In this document: positions 43,981 through 51,022 of the stretch, in pieces | How positions within the stretch are numbered: the first letter of the stretch is position 1 | How the letters are laid out: every line of letters starts with the position of its first letter | From: Gaiellasilicea sp963789355 | GTDB lineage: Bacteria > Actinomycetota > Thermoleophilia > Gaiellales > Gaiellaceae | Direction: 5' to 3' | Length of the DNA stretch: 64,000 bases | Assembly: GCA_963789355.1 (NCBI GenBank) | Contig: CAWBKK010000002.1 | Coordinates: forward strand, 1 to 64,000 | The notes under the pieces: generated by a model | Told to the model about the DNA's origin: nothing | Seen by the model: only the letters and a program-made list of their open reading frames with translations | Database searches by the model: none | Translations under genes and position numbers: made by a program

Positions 43981-44724
43981 TTACTTCTTGCGCACCTTCG
44001 TCAGCGTCCAGACGCCGGCGACCTGGCTGCAGGTCAGCTCGACCTGATCGCCCACCTCGACGCGATCGACGTCGTCCTCGTCCTTGACGGCGCACGTCTG
44101 CGACGCCGAGCCGTCCTTCGGCCTCACGACGATCGAGGTGGCGCTGACCGTCTCGATCTGGCCGCGAACGACGAGATGCACGCTCGGCCGCGAGGTCTGC
44201 TGCGAGTTGCAGCGAATGCCCTTCGCGATCACGGCCGCGTTGGTGCCGGTGCCGCTGCCGATCGCGCCGCCGGTCAGGCCGCCCGTCTTCGAGAACGTGC
44301 CGGAGAGGCTGCCGAAGAGGCTGCCGTCGCCGCGTCCCGCGTGACCGCGCAGCCAGGCGTCGAGCTTGCCGTCGGAGTTGACGCCGGAGACGTAGGCGTG
44401 CGTGCGACCGTCGTTGGCGCCGATGCTGAGCTTGCCCTCGACCCAGCCGAGCTTCTTCGTCACGTTGTAGACGCTCTTGAGGTGGAGCACGGCGGCGCCG
44501 TTGAGGTCGGCGGTCGTGCTCGTCGCCGCCCCCGACCAGCGGCCGGTCGTGACCTCGAAGGTCTGGGTGTCGCAGGTGTACGTCCGGGTCTGGACGTTCG
44601 ACGGCGTCGTCGCCAGGAGCGTGGCGCTCACGGCGGTCACGTCGGCGGACTTGTACGTCGCGACCGCGACGCTGGTCGCCACGAGGGCAACGAGCGCGGT
44701 TGCGAGCAGAATCAATCGCTTCAT
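43981..44724 (-). CDS. Secreted protein with C-terminal OB-like repeat, unknown function
   Basis: 247 residues. A signal peptide (MKRLILLATALVALVATSVA, then VATYKSA) precedes a Thr/Ser-rich domain (about 30-175) with conserved TRTYTCDTQTFEVTTGRWSG. A C-terminal DUF5666-like beta segment follows: VHLVVRGQIETVSATSIVVR, VKDEDDVDRVEVGDQVELTC. Four cysteines may form disulfides. The start ATG 44,724 has GGAGAG upstream. The protein is probably released or surface bound. I do not recognise the central domain. Confidence 0.65.
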   Translation of the reverse strand: MKRLILLATALVALVATSVAVATYKSADVTAVSATLLATTPSNVQTRTYTCDTQTFEVTTGRWSGAATSTTADLNGAAVLHLKSVYNVTKKLGWVEGKLSIGANDGRTHAYVSGVNSDGKLDAWLRGHAGRGDGSLFGSLSGTFSKTGGLTGGAIGSGTGTNAAVIAKGIRCNSQQTSRPSVHLVVRGQIETVSATSIVVRPKDGSASQTCAVKDEDDVDRVEVGDQVELTCSQVAGVWTLTKVRKK

Positions 44725-44830
44725 GTCGTTCTCTCCTTCTCGGGGTCTCATGAATAGAGACGCTCGAACTCTGAGTGTCCGGCGGAAGGACGCGGTTAGG
44801 AATCCGTGAGGATTTCGTGAGGGAACCGCC

Positions 44831-44836
44831 TAGACT
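44831..44836 (+). promoter_or_regulatory. -10 box upstream of the small membrane protein gene
   Basis: TAGACT lies nine bases before the ATG at 44,846, as in the 40,428 case. No ribosome-binding site is seen. Confidence 0.4.
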
Positions 44837-44845
44837 GATGGTGCT

Positions 44846-45019
44846 ATGCCTTCCTACCTCAGAGAGCCGCTCGCGATGCTCGCGTTCATCGCGGTCGGCG
44901 TGCTCATCGTGCTTCAGGTCTCAGGCACGTTCGGCTCCATCCCGAAGTACATCCTCGGGGGCATGCTCGTCCTCGGCTTGCTCGCGTTGCCGTACGCGAA
45001 GATCCGCGGCGCTCACTAG
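44846..45019 (+). CDS. Small two-helix membrane protein
   Basis: 57 residues with two hydrophobic helices (PLAMLAFIAVGVLIVLQVSG and YILGGMLVLGLLALPYAKIR) joined by a short polar turn. Too short for most gene callers. Coding is supported by a leaderless-type promoter, GC-rich third positions and a one-base overlap of its TAG with the GTG of the next gene. It is unrecognised, and small membrane proteins of this kind are often regulatory or accessory. Confidence 0.6.
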   Translation: MPSYLREPLAMLAFIAVGVLIVLQVSGTFGSIPKYILGGMLVLGLLALPYAKIRGAH

Positions 45020-45234
45020 TGACCGTCAAAGTTCTCCTGTGCGTCGTGGCCGGTCACCGTTGGCAAACAGCCACCGGTGTCACCGAGACGTTCCCGGTGT
45101 TGCGTTGCGCGCGCTGTGGCCGGACGCAGAACCTCAGCGCCGGCACGCGCGGGCCTGAGGGTTGGTCCGAGCGGGCAGCGCGGGGACAACGCGCGGAGTC
45201 GCTCATGGATGCGGGCGAACAGCGGCGCCGCTGA
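45019..45234 (+). CDS. Small zinc-ribbon-like protein (DUF1660-like)
   Basis: 71 residues starting at GTG 45,019, sharing one base with the preceding stop. The core reads LLCVVAGHRWQTATGVTETF, then VLRCARCGRTQ: one Cys/His pair in LCVVAGH and a CxxC, which could bind one zinc, as in DUF1660 proteins. The C-terminal 25 residues are charged and likely disordered. Function is unknown. It is coupled to the small membrane protein. A leaderless HAD gene starts 30 bases downstream. Confidence 0.55.
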   Translation: MTVKVLLCVVAGHRWQTATGVTETFPVLRCARCGRTQNLSAGTRGPEGWSERAARGQRAESLMDAGEQRRR

Positions 45235-45252
45235 CACGCGCTGCGGCGTCCG

Positions 45253-45258
45253 TACACT
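45253..45258 (+). promoter_or_regulatory. -10 box for leaderless HAD gene
   Basis: TACACT lies six bases before GTG 45,265. Confidence 0.45.
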
Positions 45259-45264
45259 CGACTC

Positions 45265-46029
45265 GTGCGCGCCGCCGCCTTCTTCGACCTCGACCGGACG
45301 CTCCTGCGTCGCTCGAGCGCGCTCGCGCTCGCCGGGGCGTTTCGCGAGCACGGCGTGATCGGCCGCGGGCAGCTCGCGAAGGCAGCCGCCTGGCAGCTCC
45401 TCTTCGCCGCACGCGGCGCGAGCGCAGAGACGGTGCGAAAGGCGGCGGAGGACGGCCTGATGATCCTCGAGGGCTTCGCGGTCGACGACCTGCGCCGACT
45501 GGTGGCGGACGCGATGGAGCCGGTGCTGAAGCCGCTGATCTACCAGGAGCCGCTCGCGCTCGCCCGCCGCCATCAGGAGCGCGGCGAGCCCGTCTACATC
45601 GTCTCGGCCACGCTCCAGGAGATCGTCGAGGAGCTCGCGAGCGAACTCGGCTTCGACGGCGCGATCGGCTCGACCTGCGAGGTCGCAGACGGCGTCTACA
45701 CGGGACGCTCGCTCCGACCGGCGCACGGTGAGGGGAAAGCCACGGCGATCCGCGAGCTCGCGGCCCAGCGCGGCTACGACCTGTCCGCCTCGACCGCGTA
45801 CTCCGACAGTCACACCGACCTGCCGTTCCTCGAGGCGGTCGGGAACCCGGTGGTCGTCAACCCCGACCGCGAGCTGCGCCGGATCGCAGAGGAGCGCGAC
45901 TGGCCGATCCTTCAGTTCGACGAGCTAGCCCACCCCACGGTCCGGCGGCTCAGTCCGGCGCTGCTCGGGATCCCGCTCGTGCTCGGAGCAAGCGCGGCCG
46001 TCTGGGCGGCCAGACGGCGTGCAGCCTGA
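45265..46029 (+). CDS. HAD-IB family phosphatase with C-terminal membrane helix
   Basis: 254 residues of the SerB-like HAD-IB group: nucleophile motif FFDLDRTLLRRSS (D8, D10), motif II Ser in PVYIVSATLQEI, motif III Lys in AHGEGKATAIRELA and motif IV YSDSHTDLPFLEAVGNPVVV. A helical cap lies between. A hydrophobic end (SPALLGIPLVLGASAAVWAA) suggests membrane anchoring. Related proteins act on phospholipid or phosphoserine-like substrates, some fused to acyltransferases. It overlaps the next gene by 11 bases. Confidence 0.87.
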   Translation: MRAAAFFDLDRTLLRRSSALALAGAFREHGVIGRGQLAKAAAWQLLFAARGASAETVRKAAEDGLMILEGFAVDDLRRLVADAMEPVLKPLIYQEPLALARRHQERGEPVYIVSATLQEIVEELASELGFDGAIGSTCEVADGVYTGRSLRPAHGEGKATAIRELAAQRGYDLSASTAYSDSHTDLPFLEAVGNPVVVNPDRELRRIAEERDWPILQFDELAHPTVRRLSPALLGIPLVLGASAAVWAARRRAA

Positions 46030-46747
46030 GGAACGAATCGCGGCGCTCGGCTTCTCCGCGGCCGACACCGCGACGCTCGCCGCTCACTTCCTCGATGCCG
46101 AGGCACGCGGCAAGCTCGGACACGGCCTCTCGCGGATCGACTGGCTCGAGACCCTCCCCGACCTCAGGCCGGACGCACGGCCGAAACGCCTCCGGACGGA
46201 ACCCGGCTACGAGCGCTGGGACGGCAACGGCGCTCTCGGCTACCTGACACTGGCGGCGATCGTCGACACGCAACTCGCCGATCCTCCAGCGCAGGCGCGC
46301 GTGGTCGTCGCCTCCAACTGCTTCCCGACCGGGATGCTCGGCTGGTACGTCCGCCGGCTCGCGGAGGGCGGGCTCGTCGCAGCGCTGACAGCGACCTCAC
46401 CGGCTCGGCTGGCGCATCCCGACGGCGGCGAGCCGCTTGCCGGGACGAACCCGCTGGCGGTCGCTGTCCCGAGCTCGGACGGCGCGCCCCTCGTCGCCGA
46501 TGTCTCGATGGGCGCGGTCACCTATGGCGACGTCCTGCGCGGCGCAGCCCGTCCCGACGAGCTCGTTCCCTTCGGCGGCGAGCAGGCGCACAAGGGCTTC
46601 GCGCTCGCGCTCGGGCTGGAGCTCCTCGTCGGCGCGCTCGCGGGTGGTGGCTTCGGCGCCGTGCTCGTCGTCGCGCAGCCCGAGGCCGATCCCGTCCCGG
46701 CGCTGCGCGAGCGGGCCGCCGGGCTACGACTCCCCGGAGACGCGTAG
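46019..46747 (+). CDS. Ldh_2-family (malate/L-lactate dehydrogenase-like) oxidoreductase, short form
   Basis: 242 residues, against about 330-350 in the family. Recognisable blocks are LDAEARGKLGHGLSRIDWLE (substrate His), PLAGTNPLAVAVPSS, VADVSMGAVTYGDVLRGAA and FGGEQAHKGFALALGLELLVG. These belong to the NAD(P)-dependent Ldh_2 fold (malate, ureidoglycolate or 2,3-diketogulonate reductases). Internal helices are missing between the His region and the nucleotide region, so catalysis may be altered. GTG 46,019 lies inside the HAD gene end. The stop overlaps the convergent cupin gene by 24 bases. Confidence 0.7.
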   Translation: MQPEERIAALGFSAADTATLAAHFLDAEARGKLGHGLSRIDWLETLPDLRPDARPKRLRTEPGYERWDGNGALGYLTLAAIVDTQLADPPAQARVVVASNCFPTGMLGWYVRRLAEGGLVAALTATSPARLAHPDGGEPLAGTNPLAVAVPSSDGAPLVADVSMGAVTYGDVLRGAARPDELVPFGGEQAHKGFALALGLELLVGALAGGGFGAVLVVAQPEADPVPALRERAAGLRLPGDA

Positions 46748-47347
46748 AGAAGCGAGATCCTCGTCCTCGTCGGCGTACTTCTGTAGCTCGGGGTCGAGGG
46801 CGAGCGCACGGTCGAGCGCGGCACGCGCCTCGTCGAGCCGGCCGGCGCGGGCGTTGATGCACGCGCGGTGGTACAGGAGCGGCGGGTGATCCGGCCGCTG
46901 CGCAAGGCCGGCGTCGAGCTCGGCAAGCGCCCGGTCGGGGTCCTCGTCGGCGACCGCGTACGCGGCGAAGAAGTACTCCCAGGCCGACACCTCGTGCTGG
47001 CCGGGCTTGCCGCCCAGCGCGAGCACGGTCGTCCCTGCCTCCTCGGCGCGCGCGTAGCGCTTCACCTTCGGGTCCCGGAGAAAGACGGCCGAGCCGGCCG
47101 GCACGTCGATCTCGTCGCCGTCGAGCACGAACGTCGCCCGCCCCGCGACGACGACGTACAGCTCCTCGTGGCCGAGCCGCTCCTCGTCGTGCTCCTCGAC
47201 GACGTCCTGGCCGGCCTCGGTCGCCGTGTAGGCGTTGATCCCGAACGCCGTGATCCCAAAGTGCTTGCGCAGCGGGGTCCAGCGCAGCGTCCCGGGGCCT
47301 GGCAGCGACTCGACGCCCGTCAGGCTCGCGACCTCGTATCCGCTCAC
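46724..47347 (-). CDS. Cupin domain protein with TPR-like tail
   Basis: 207 residues. The cupin part is LRKHFGITAFGINAYTATEA, EEHDEERLGHEELYVVVAGR, ATFVLDGDEIDVPAGSAVFL with metal ligands H and E of the HEELY box. The C-terminal third (YAVADEDPDRALAELDAGLA, HRACINARAGRLDEARAALD) forms two TPR-like helical hairpins, an uncommon fusion. The start is GTG 47,347 with GAGGAGG upstream, overlapping the DUF1028 stop by four bases. The substrate is unknown. It is the last gene of a four-gene coupled unit. Confidence 0.8.
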   Translation of the reverse strand: MSGYEVASLTGVESLPGPGTLRWTPLRKHFGITAFGINAYTATEAGQDVVEEHDEERLGHEELYVVVAGRATFVLDGDEIDVPAGSAVFLRDPKVKRYARAEEAGTTVLALGGKPGQHEVSAWEYFFAAYAVADEDPDRALAELDAGLAQRPDHPPLLYHRACINARAGRLDEARAALDRALALDPELQKYADEDEDLASLRVSGES

Positions 47348-48168
47348 CGCAACCTCCTCAGCTCGTTCAGGACGATGGGATCGATCTCCGCGTCGCCGTC
47401 GACGCGCTCCTCGAAGTTGGCCGCACCGGCCCAGTCCTCGAGCCGCTCGTAACCGAGCCTGGCGAGATGGCCGTCGAGCTCCGCACGCAGCTCGTCGTCG
47501 ACCGGCAGCCACTGCTCGCGCGGGGTGCGCCCGAAGAGTTGCTGGTGGAGGCCGTAGAGGCGGCGCAGCTCCTCGATCGGCGCTTCGTGATCGTCGACCC
47601 GGATGTCGACGAGCGAGTCGGAGAGGCCTGCGTAGCCGCCGTCGCGCTCGACGACGAGGATGGCGGCGGACTGCTGGCCGCGCCTGTCGCCGCCGGCCGC
47701 CTGCGCCGCGGCGAGCGCCTCGAGCAGTCGTTCTGCGAGCGATCCGTCGCTCGCCTGGATCGAGTCGGCCAGCGCGTCGACGGTGGCGCCCGAGACGAGG
47801 ATGTTCCCCTGTGCGGCGTAGCCGTCGCCGGCGCGCCCGCCCGCCCAGTCGAGGCAGGCCGATCCCGTGTACGTCGCGCCCCGGCCGGCGCTGTCGACGA
47901 CTCCGAGCTGGCGCTCGTCGCGCCCGTCGTCTGCCTCGGTCAGCCGGCGGACGACCTCCTCGGCGGAGACGCCCTGGCGCAGCAGCGCGAGCCCGTCGGG
48001 GCCGTAGCGTGGGTTGGCGTACGCCTGCGTGGCGACGGCGCCTGCCCCAGGCTCCGCCCACGGAACGACCGAGCCGACGGCCAGGAACTTGGACTGCGTC
48101 GCGACGCCCCACTGCCCGCGATCGAGATCGCAGGCGGCGATCGAGTACGTCGAGACGAGCCTAGCCAT
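47344..48168 (-). CDS. DUF1028 domain protein
   Basis: 274 residues. DUF1028 hallmarks are TYSIAACDLDRGQWGVATQS, KFLAVGSVVPWAEPGAGAVA, TQAYANPRYGPDGLALLRQG, LGVVDSAGRGATYTG, GYAAQGNILVSGATV and AGGDRRGQQSAAILVV. The fold belongs to the Ntn-hydrolase-like group, and some members are fused to peptidoglycan-binding domains. No signal peptide is seen. The C-terminal 70 residues (IEELRRLYGLHQQLFGRTPR) are the usual helical tail. It overlaps both neighbours. The activity is not established. Confidence 0.88.
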   Translation of the reverse strand: MARLVSTYSIAACDLDRGQWGVATQSKFLAVGSVVPWAEPGAGAVATQAYANPRYGPDGLALLRQGVSAEEVVRRLTEADDGRDERQLGVVDSAGRGATYTGSACLDWAGGRAGDGYAAQGNILVSGATVDALADSIQASDGSLAERLLEALAAAQAAGGDRRGQQSAAILVVERDGGYAGLSDSLVDIRVDDHEAPIEELRRLYGLHQQLFGRTPREQWLPVDDELRAELDGHLARLGYERLEDWAGAANFEERVDGDAEIDPIVLNELRRLR

Positions 48169-48430
48169 ACGTGAGCGCGGTCAGATCGAGCGCGAGCAAC
48201 TCCTCGGTGGGAACGAGAACCGACGCGACCTCGGGCCGTGCGAGCGCCGCTTTCACGGCCTCGGGCGTCGCGGCGCGGACGACGACAGGCGTTCCCCGCG
48301 CGTGTGCCTCGATGAGGCGGGCCAGGTCGGCGACGTCGTCCAGGACGAGCGCGTGCTCGACGTCGAGCGACCCCTCGAGCGCCAGCTCGGGAACGCGGCG
48401 TCCGGTGGCGCCGAACCAGCGCTCCCTCAC
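48161..48430 (-). CDS. Uncharacterised 89-residue protein
   Basis: Starts at GTG 48,430 (overlapping the metallo-hydrolase stop) and ends at TAG 48,161 inside the DUF1028 start, so it is coupled on both sides. The sequence has DVEHALVLDDVADLARLIEA, TPVVVRAATPEAVKAALARP and EVASVLVPTEELLALDLTAL: alternating beta strands and helices, similar in style to a small Rossmann-like or DRTGG/CBS fragment. I do not recognise a family. Confidence 0.55.
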   Translation of the reverse strand: MRERWFGATGRRVPELALEGSLDVEHALVLDDVADLARLIEAHARGTPVVVRAATPEAVKAALARPEVASVLVPTEELLALDLTALTYG

Positions 48431-49113
48431 AGCTCGACCGACCCGCCGGGCTCAGGCGCGAGGATCTCGACGCCGGGCGCCAGCTCGCGGAGCTGCTCGG
48501 GCGTGCCGGTGAGGATCGGGAAGGTGCCGTAATGGCACGGCACGCAGCGCTTGACGCCGAGGAGGTCGAGTGCGACGGCCGCCTCGCCCGGACCCATCGT
48601 GTAGTGGCCGCCGATCGGCAGGACCGCGACCTCCGGCGCGTAGATCCGCGCGATCAGGGCCATGTCGCCGAAGACGTTCGTGTCGCCCGCGAAGTAGAGC
48701 GTGAAGCCGTCCTCGACCTCGACGACGAGACCGCACGGCTCGCCCGCGTAGGTCCCGTCGTTCGTGCTGGAGGAGTGCTGCGCGTGAGTGAGCGTCACCT
48801 TGACCCCATCGAGGTCGACCGTGCCGCCCTTGTTCGGGTCGCGGACCGACTCGACGCCTTGCCCCTGCAGCCAGTCGGCGAGCTCGACCGGCGCCACGAC
48901 GGTGCAATCGAACTTCTTCGCCAGCTCGATCGTGTCGCCGTAGTGATCGCCGTGGCCGTGGGTGATCAGGATCGCGTCGACCCGCTCCGGCTCCAGCTCG
49001 CTCTCGGGACATTTCGGGTTGCCGTTCAGGAAGGGATCGACGTAGATGCGCTTGCCGCCCGGGGTGTCGGCACGGAAGGCCGAATGCCCGAGCCAGGTGA
49101 GTGTCGTAGGCAT
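48427..49113 (-). CDS. UPF0173 metal-dependent hydrolase (metallo-beta-lactamase fold)
   Basis: 228 residues. The metal motif is ILITHGHGDHYGDTIEL (HxHxDH), preceded by TWLGHSAFRADTPGGKRIYV and DPFLNGNPKCPESELEPERV. Further ligands are H in THAQHSSSTNDGTYAG, D in FAGDTNVFGDMALI and H in CHYGTFPILTG. This matches UPF0173, an uncharacterised clade of metallo-beta-lactamase-fold enzymes. The start ATG 49,113 has a TAGGCT box six bases upstream and no Shine-Dalgarno, so it heads the coupled unit of four genes. Confidence 0.92.
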   Translation of the reverse strand: MPTTLTWLGHSAFRADTPGGKRIYVDPFLNGNPKCPESELEPERVDAILITHGHGDHYGDTIELAKKFDCTVVAPVELADWLQGQGVESVRDPNKGGTVDLDGVKVTLTHAQHSSSTNDGTYAGEPCGLVVEVEDGFTLYFAGDTNVFGDMALIARIYAPEVAVLPIGGHYTMGPGEAAVALDLLGVKRCVPCHYGTFPILTGTPEQLRELAPGVEILAPEPGGSVEL

Positions 49114-49119
49114 GGCGAG

Positions 49120-49125
49120 AGCCTA
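49120..49125 (-). promoter_or_regulatory. -10 box for leaderless UPF0173 gene
   Basis: TAGGCT on the minus strand, six bases before the ATG at 49,113. Confidence 0.45.
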
Positions 49126-49159
49126 GAGGACCGTCCGGGTCTGGGTCGAACATCGACGC

Positions 49160-49543
49160 ATGACAATGCGCCTCGCCTCCATCAGCCTCGTTCTCGGCGC
49201 TGCGCTCGCGGACGCCGCGGGCCAGCACTCGCTCGCCTACTACGCTCTCGTCGCTGCCGTCCCCGTCGTCGCGCTCGCGGCGCTCTACGGCCTCGGCGAG
49301 GTCCTGGACGGCTCCGCAGCGGAGCCGCACGACCGCGGGATCGCCCTGCTCTCGGCGATCGCGCTCCCGTTCGTGCTCCTCGGCACCGCCGTGAGGGCAC
49401 CGCTCCTGACCGAGGGCCCGCCGCCGGTGGTCGGAGTGACCGCCGTGGTCGCAACCCTCGCGATCTTCGCCGTCCAGGCACTCGTCACTGTCAGCGCCGT
49501 CGCTCCGCGCGAGCGGCTCCGCGCAGCCTCCCGCGCCAAGTAA
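49160..49543 (+). CDS. Small integral membrane protein, unknown
   Basis: 127 residues with about four hydrophobic segments (ISLVLGAALADAAG; ALVAAVPVVALAALYGL; GIALLSAIALPFVLLGTA; VGVTAVVATLAIFAVQALVT) and a charged C-terminus. No recognised family. The gene starts 46 bases from the divergent UPF0173 gene; no clear ribosome-binding site or TAnnnT box is seen. Its TAA stop lies within a perfect palindrome shared with the end of nuoN. Confidence 0.6.
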   Translation: MTMRLASISLVLGAALADAAGQHSLAYYALVAAVPVVALAALYGLGEVLDGSAAEPHDRGIALLSAIALPFVLLGTAVRAPLLTEGPPPVVGVTAVVATLAIFAVQALVTVSAVAPRERLRAASRAK

Positions 49544-49558
49544 CAGTCTGTTACTTGG
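49536..49558. terminator. Perfect palindrome between convergent genes, probable bidirectional terminator
   Basis: CCAAGTAACAG, one T, CTGTTACTTGG: 11-base arms with a one-base centre. It covers the stop of the small membrane gene (TAA 49,541-49,543) and ends directly before the nuoN stop. There is no flanking T run. Confidence 0.5.
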
Positions 49559-51022
49559 CTAGAACGGCAGCGACGCGGCCGCGTCTCGGGCGAGGTCGAT
49601 CAGCGGCTGGACGAAGAAGAACGAGCCGATCGTGACGCCGACCGAGAGGAAGACCGCACTCTGGAGCAGCGGGTCGAGCGGCGGCGAGCCGCCCGCGATC
49701 GCCGGGCGCAGCTCCGCCGCGGGCCGGAGGTAGATCGCGCGGATGATTCCGAGGTAGTAGTAGAGCGAGATCGCGGTCGCGATCACGCCCGCGACGATCA
49801 GCCACCACCAGCCCGCCTCGTACGCGGCCGAGAAGACGTAGAACTTGCCGATCAGGCCGCCGGTGAGGGGCATCCCCATGAAGCCGAGCATGAAGACCCA
49901 CAGCGCGGCGCCGAGGAACGGTCTCTCCCAGCCGAGGCCGCCGAGGTTGTCGAGCGTCACCGGCACCTGCAGCTCCCGCTCGCGCGCTGCCACGACCGCG
50001 AACGAGCCGATCGACATCGCGCCGTACGGGATCAGGTAGTAGAGGAGCGCGCGGCCACCGAGCTCGTTGTTCGCCGCGACCGCGATCAGCATGAAGCCCG
50101 CGTGCGAGACGGACGAATAGGCGAGCAGCCGTTTGACGTCGCGCTGCACGAGCGCTGCGAGGTTGCCGACGGCGAGCGACACGATCGCGATCACGGCGAT
50201 CGCCACCGTCCAGAGGTGCTCCTGCTCCGGGAACGCGACGACGAGGAGGCGAAGCGTCAGCACGAGCGCCGCGACCTTCGTCGCCGCCGACATGAACGCG
50301 GTCACGGACGTCGGTGCCCCCTGGTAGACATCGGGCGTCCACATGTGGAACGGGGCCGCCGAGGCCTTGAAGCCGAGCCCGGCGATCAGCATCGCAAGGC
50401 CCGCGAGCAGGAGGACATCGTCGCCCGTGTCGGCGGCAGCGATCTCGGAGAAGCCGATCGCGCCGGTGGCGCCGTAGACGAGCGCCGAGCCGAACAGCAG
50501 GATCGCGGAGCCGAACGCGCCCACGATCAGGTACTTGAGGCCCGCCTCGAGCGACTCCTCGCGGTGCGTGTCCATCGCACAGAGGATGTAGAGCGCGATC
50601 GAGAACCACTCGAGCCCGAGGAACAGGGTCATCAGGTTCGAGGCGGTGACGAAGAAGACCATGCCCGCTCCGGCCGCGGCCAGGAGGGCGTAGTACTCGC
50701 CGACGTGGTCGCGCCGCCTTTCGCCCCAGGCGACGAGCACGGTGAGCGCGCCGGCGCCGCAGACGATCAGCGCCGCGAGCGCGCCGAGCCGGTCGCGCGT
50801 GAACGACTCCGCGATCAGCGAGCGGCCCTCGGCGCTCCTGTCGAAGACGATCGCGGCCAGGACGCCCGCGGTGACAAAGCCCGCGAACCCGACGAACGCG
50901 GAGAAGACGCGGCGCATCCACCAGGGCACGAGCACGCTCCCGAGCAGCGCGACGCCCGAGGCGCCGAGCAGCGCCAGCGTCGGCGCGAGCGCGAGCCAGT
51001 CGACCTTCGGAGTCGGGATCAC
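49559..51022 (-). CDS. nuoN: NADH-quinone oxidoreductase subunit N
   Basis: 487-residue membrane subunit with about 14 helices, one of the three antiporter-like proton channels of complex I. Family blocks are MTLFLGLEWFSIALYILCAM, GLKYLIVGAFGSAILLFGSA, GFKASAAPFHMWTPDVYQGA (key Lys and Pro), MSAATKVAALVLTLR and LLAYSSVSHAGFMLIAVA. GTG 51,022 overlaps the nuoM stop (GTGA). It is the last gene of the operon. The GTG is chosen because upstream codons are antisense-like. Confidence 0.95.
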   Translation of the reverse strand: MIPTPKVDWLALAPTLALLGASGVALLGSVLVPWWMRRVFSAFVGFAGFVTAGVLAAIVFDRSAEGRSLIAESFTRDRLGALAALIVCGAGALTVLVAWGERRRDHVGEYYALLAAAGAGMVFFVTASNLMTLFLGLEWFSIALYILCAMDTHREESLEAGLKYLIVGAFGSAILLFGSALVYGATGAIGFSEIAAADTGDDVLLLAGLAMLIAGLGFKASAAPFHMWTPDVYQGAPTSVTAFMSAATKVAALVLTLRLLVVAFPEQEHLWTVAIAVIAIVSLAVGNLAALVQRDVKRLLAYSSVSHAGFMLIAVAANNELGGRALLYYLIPYGAMSIGSFAVVAARERELQVPVTLDNLGGLGWERPFLGAALWVFMLGFMGMPLTGGLIGKFYVFSAAYEAGWWWLIVAGVIATAISLYYYLGIIRAIYLRPAAELRPAIAGGSPPLDPLLQSAVFLSVGVTIGSFFFVQPLIDLARDAAASLPF

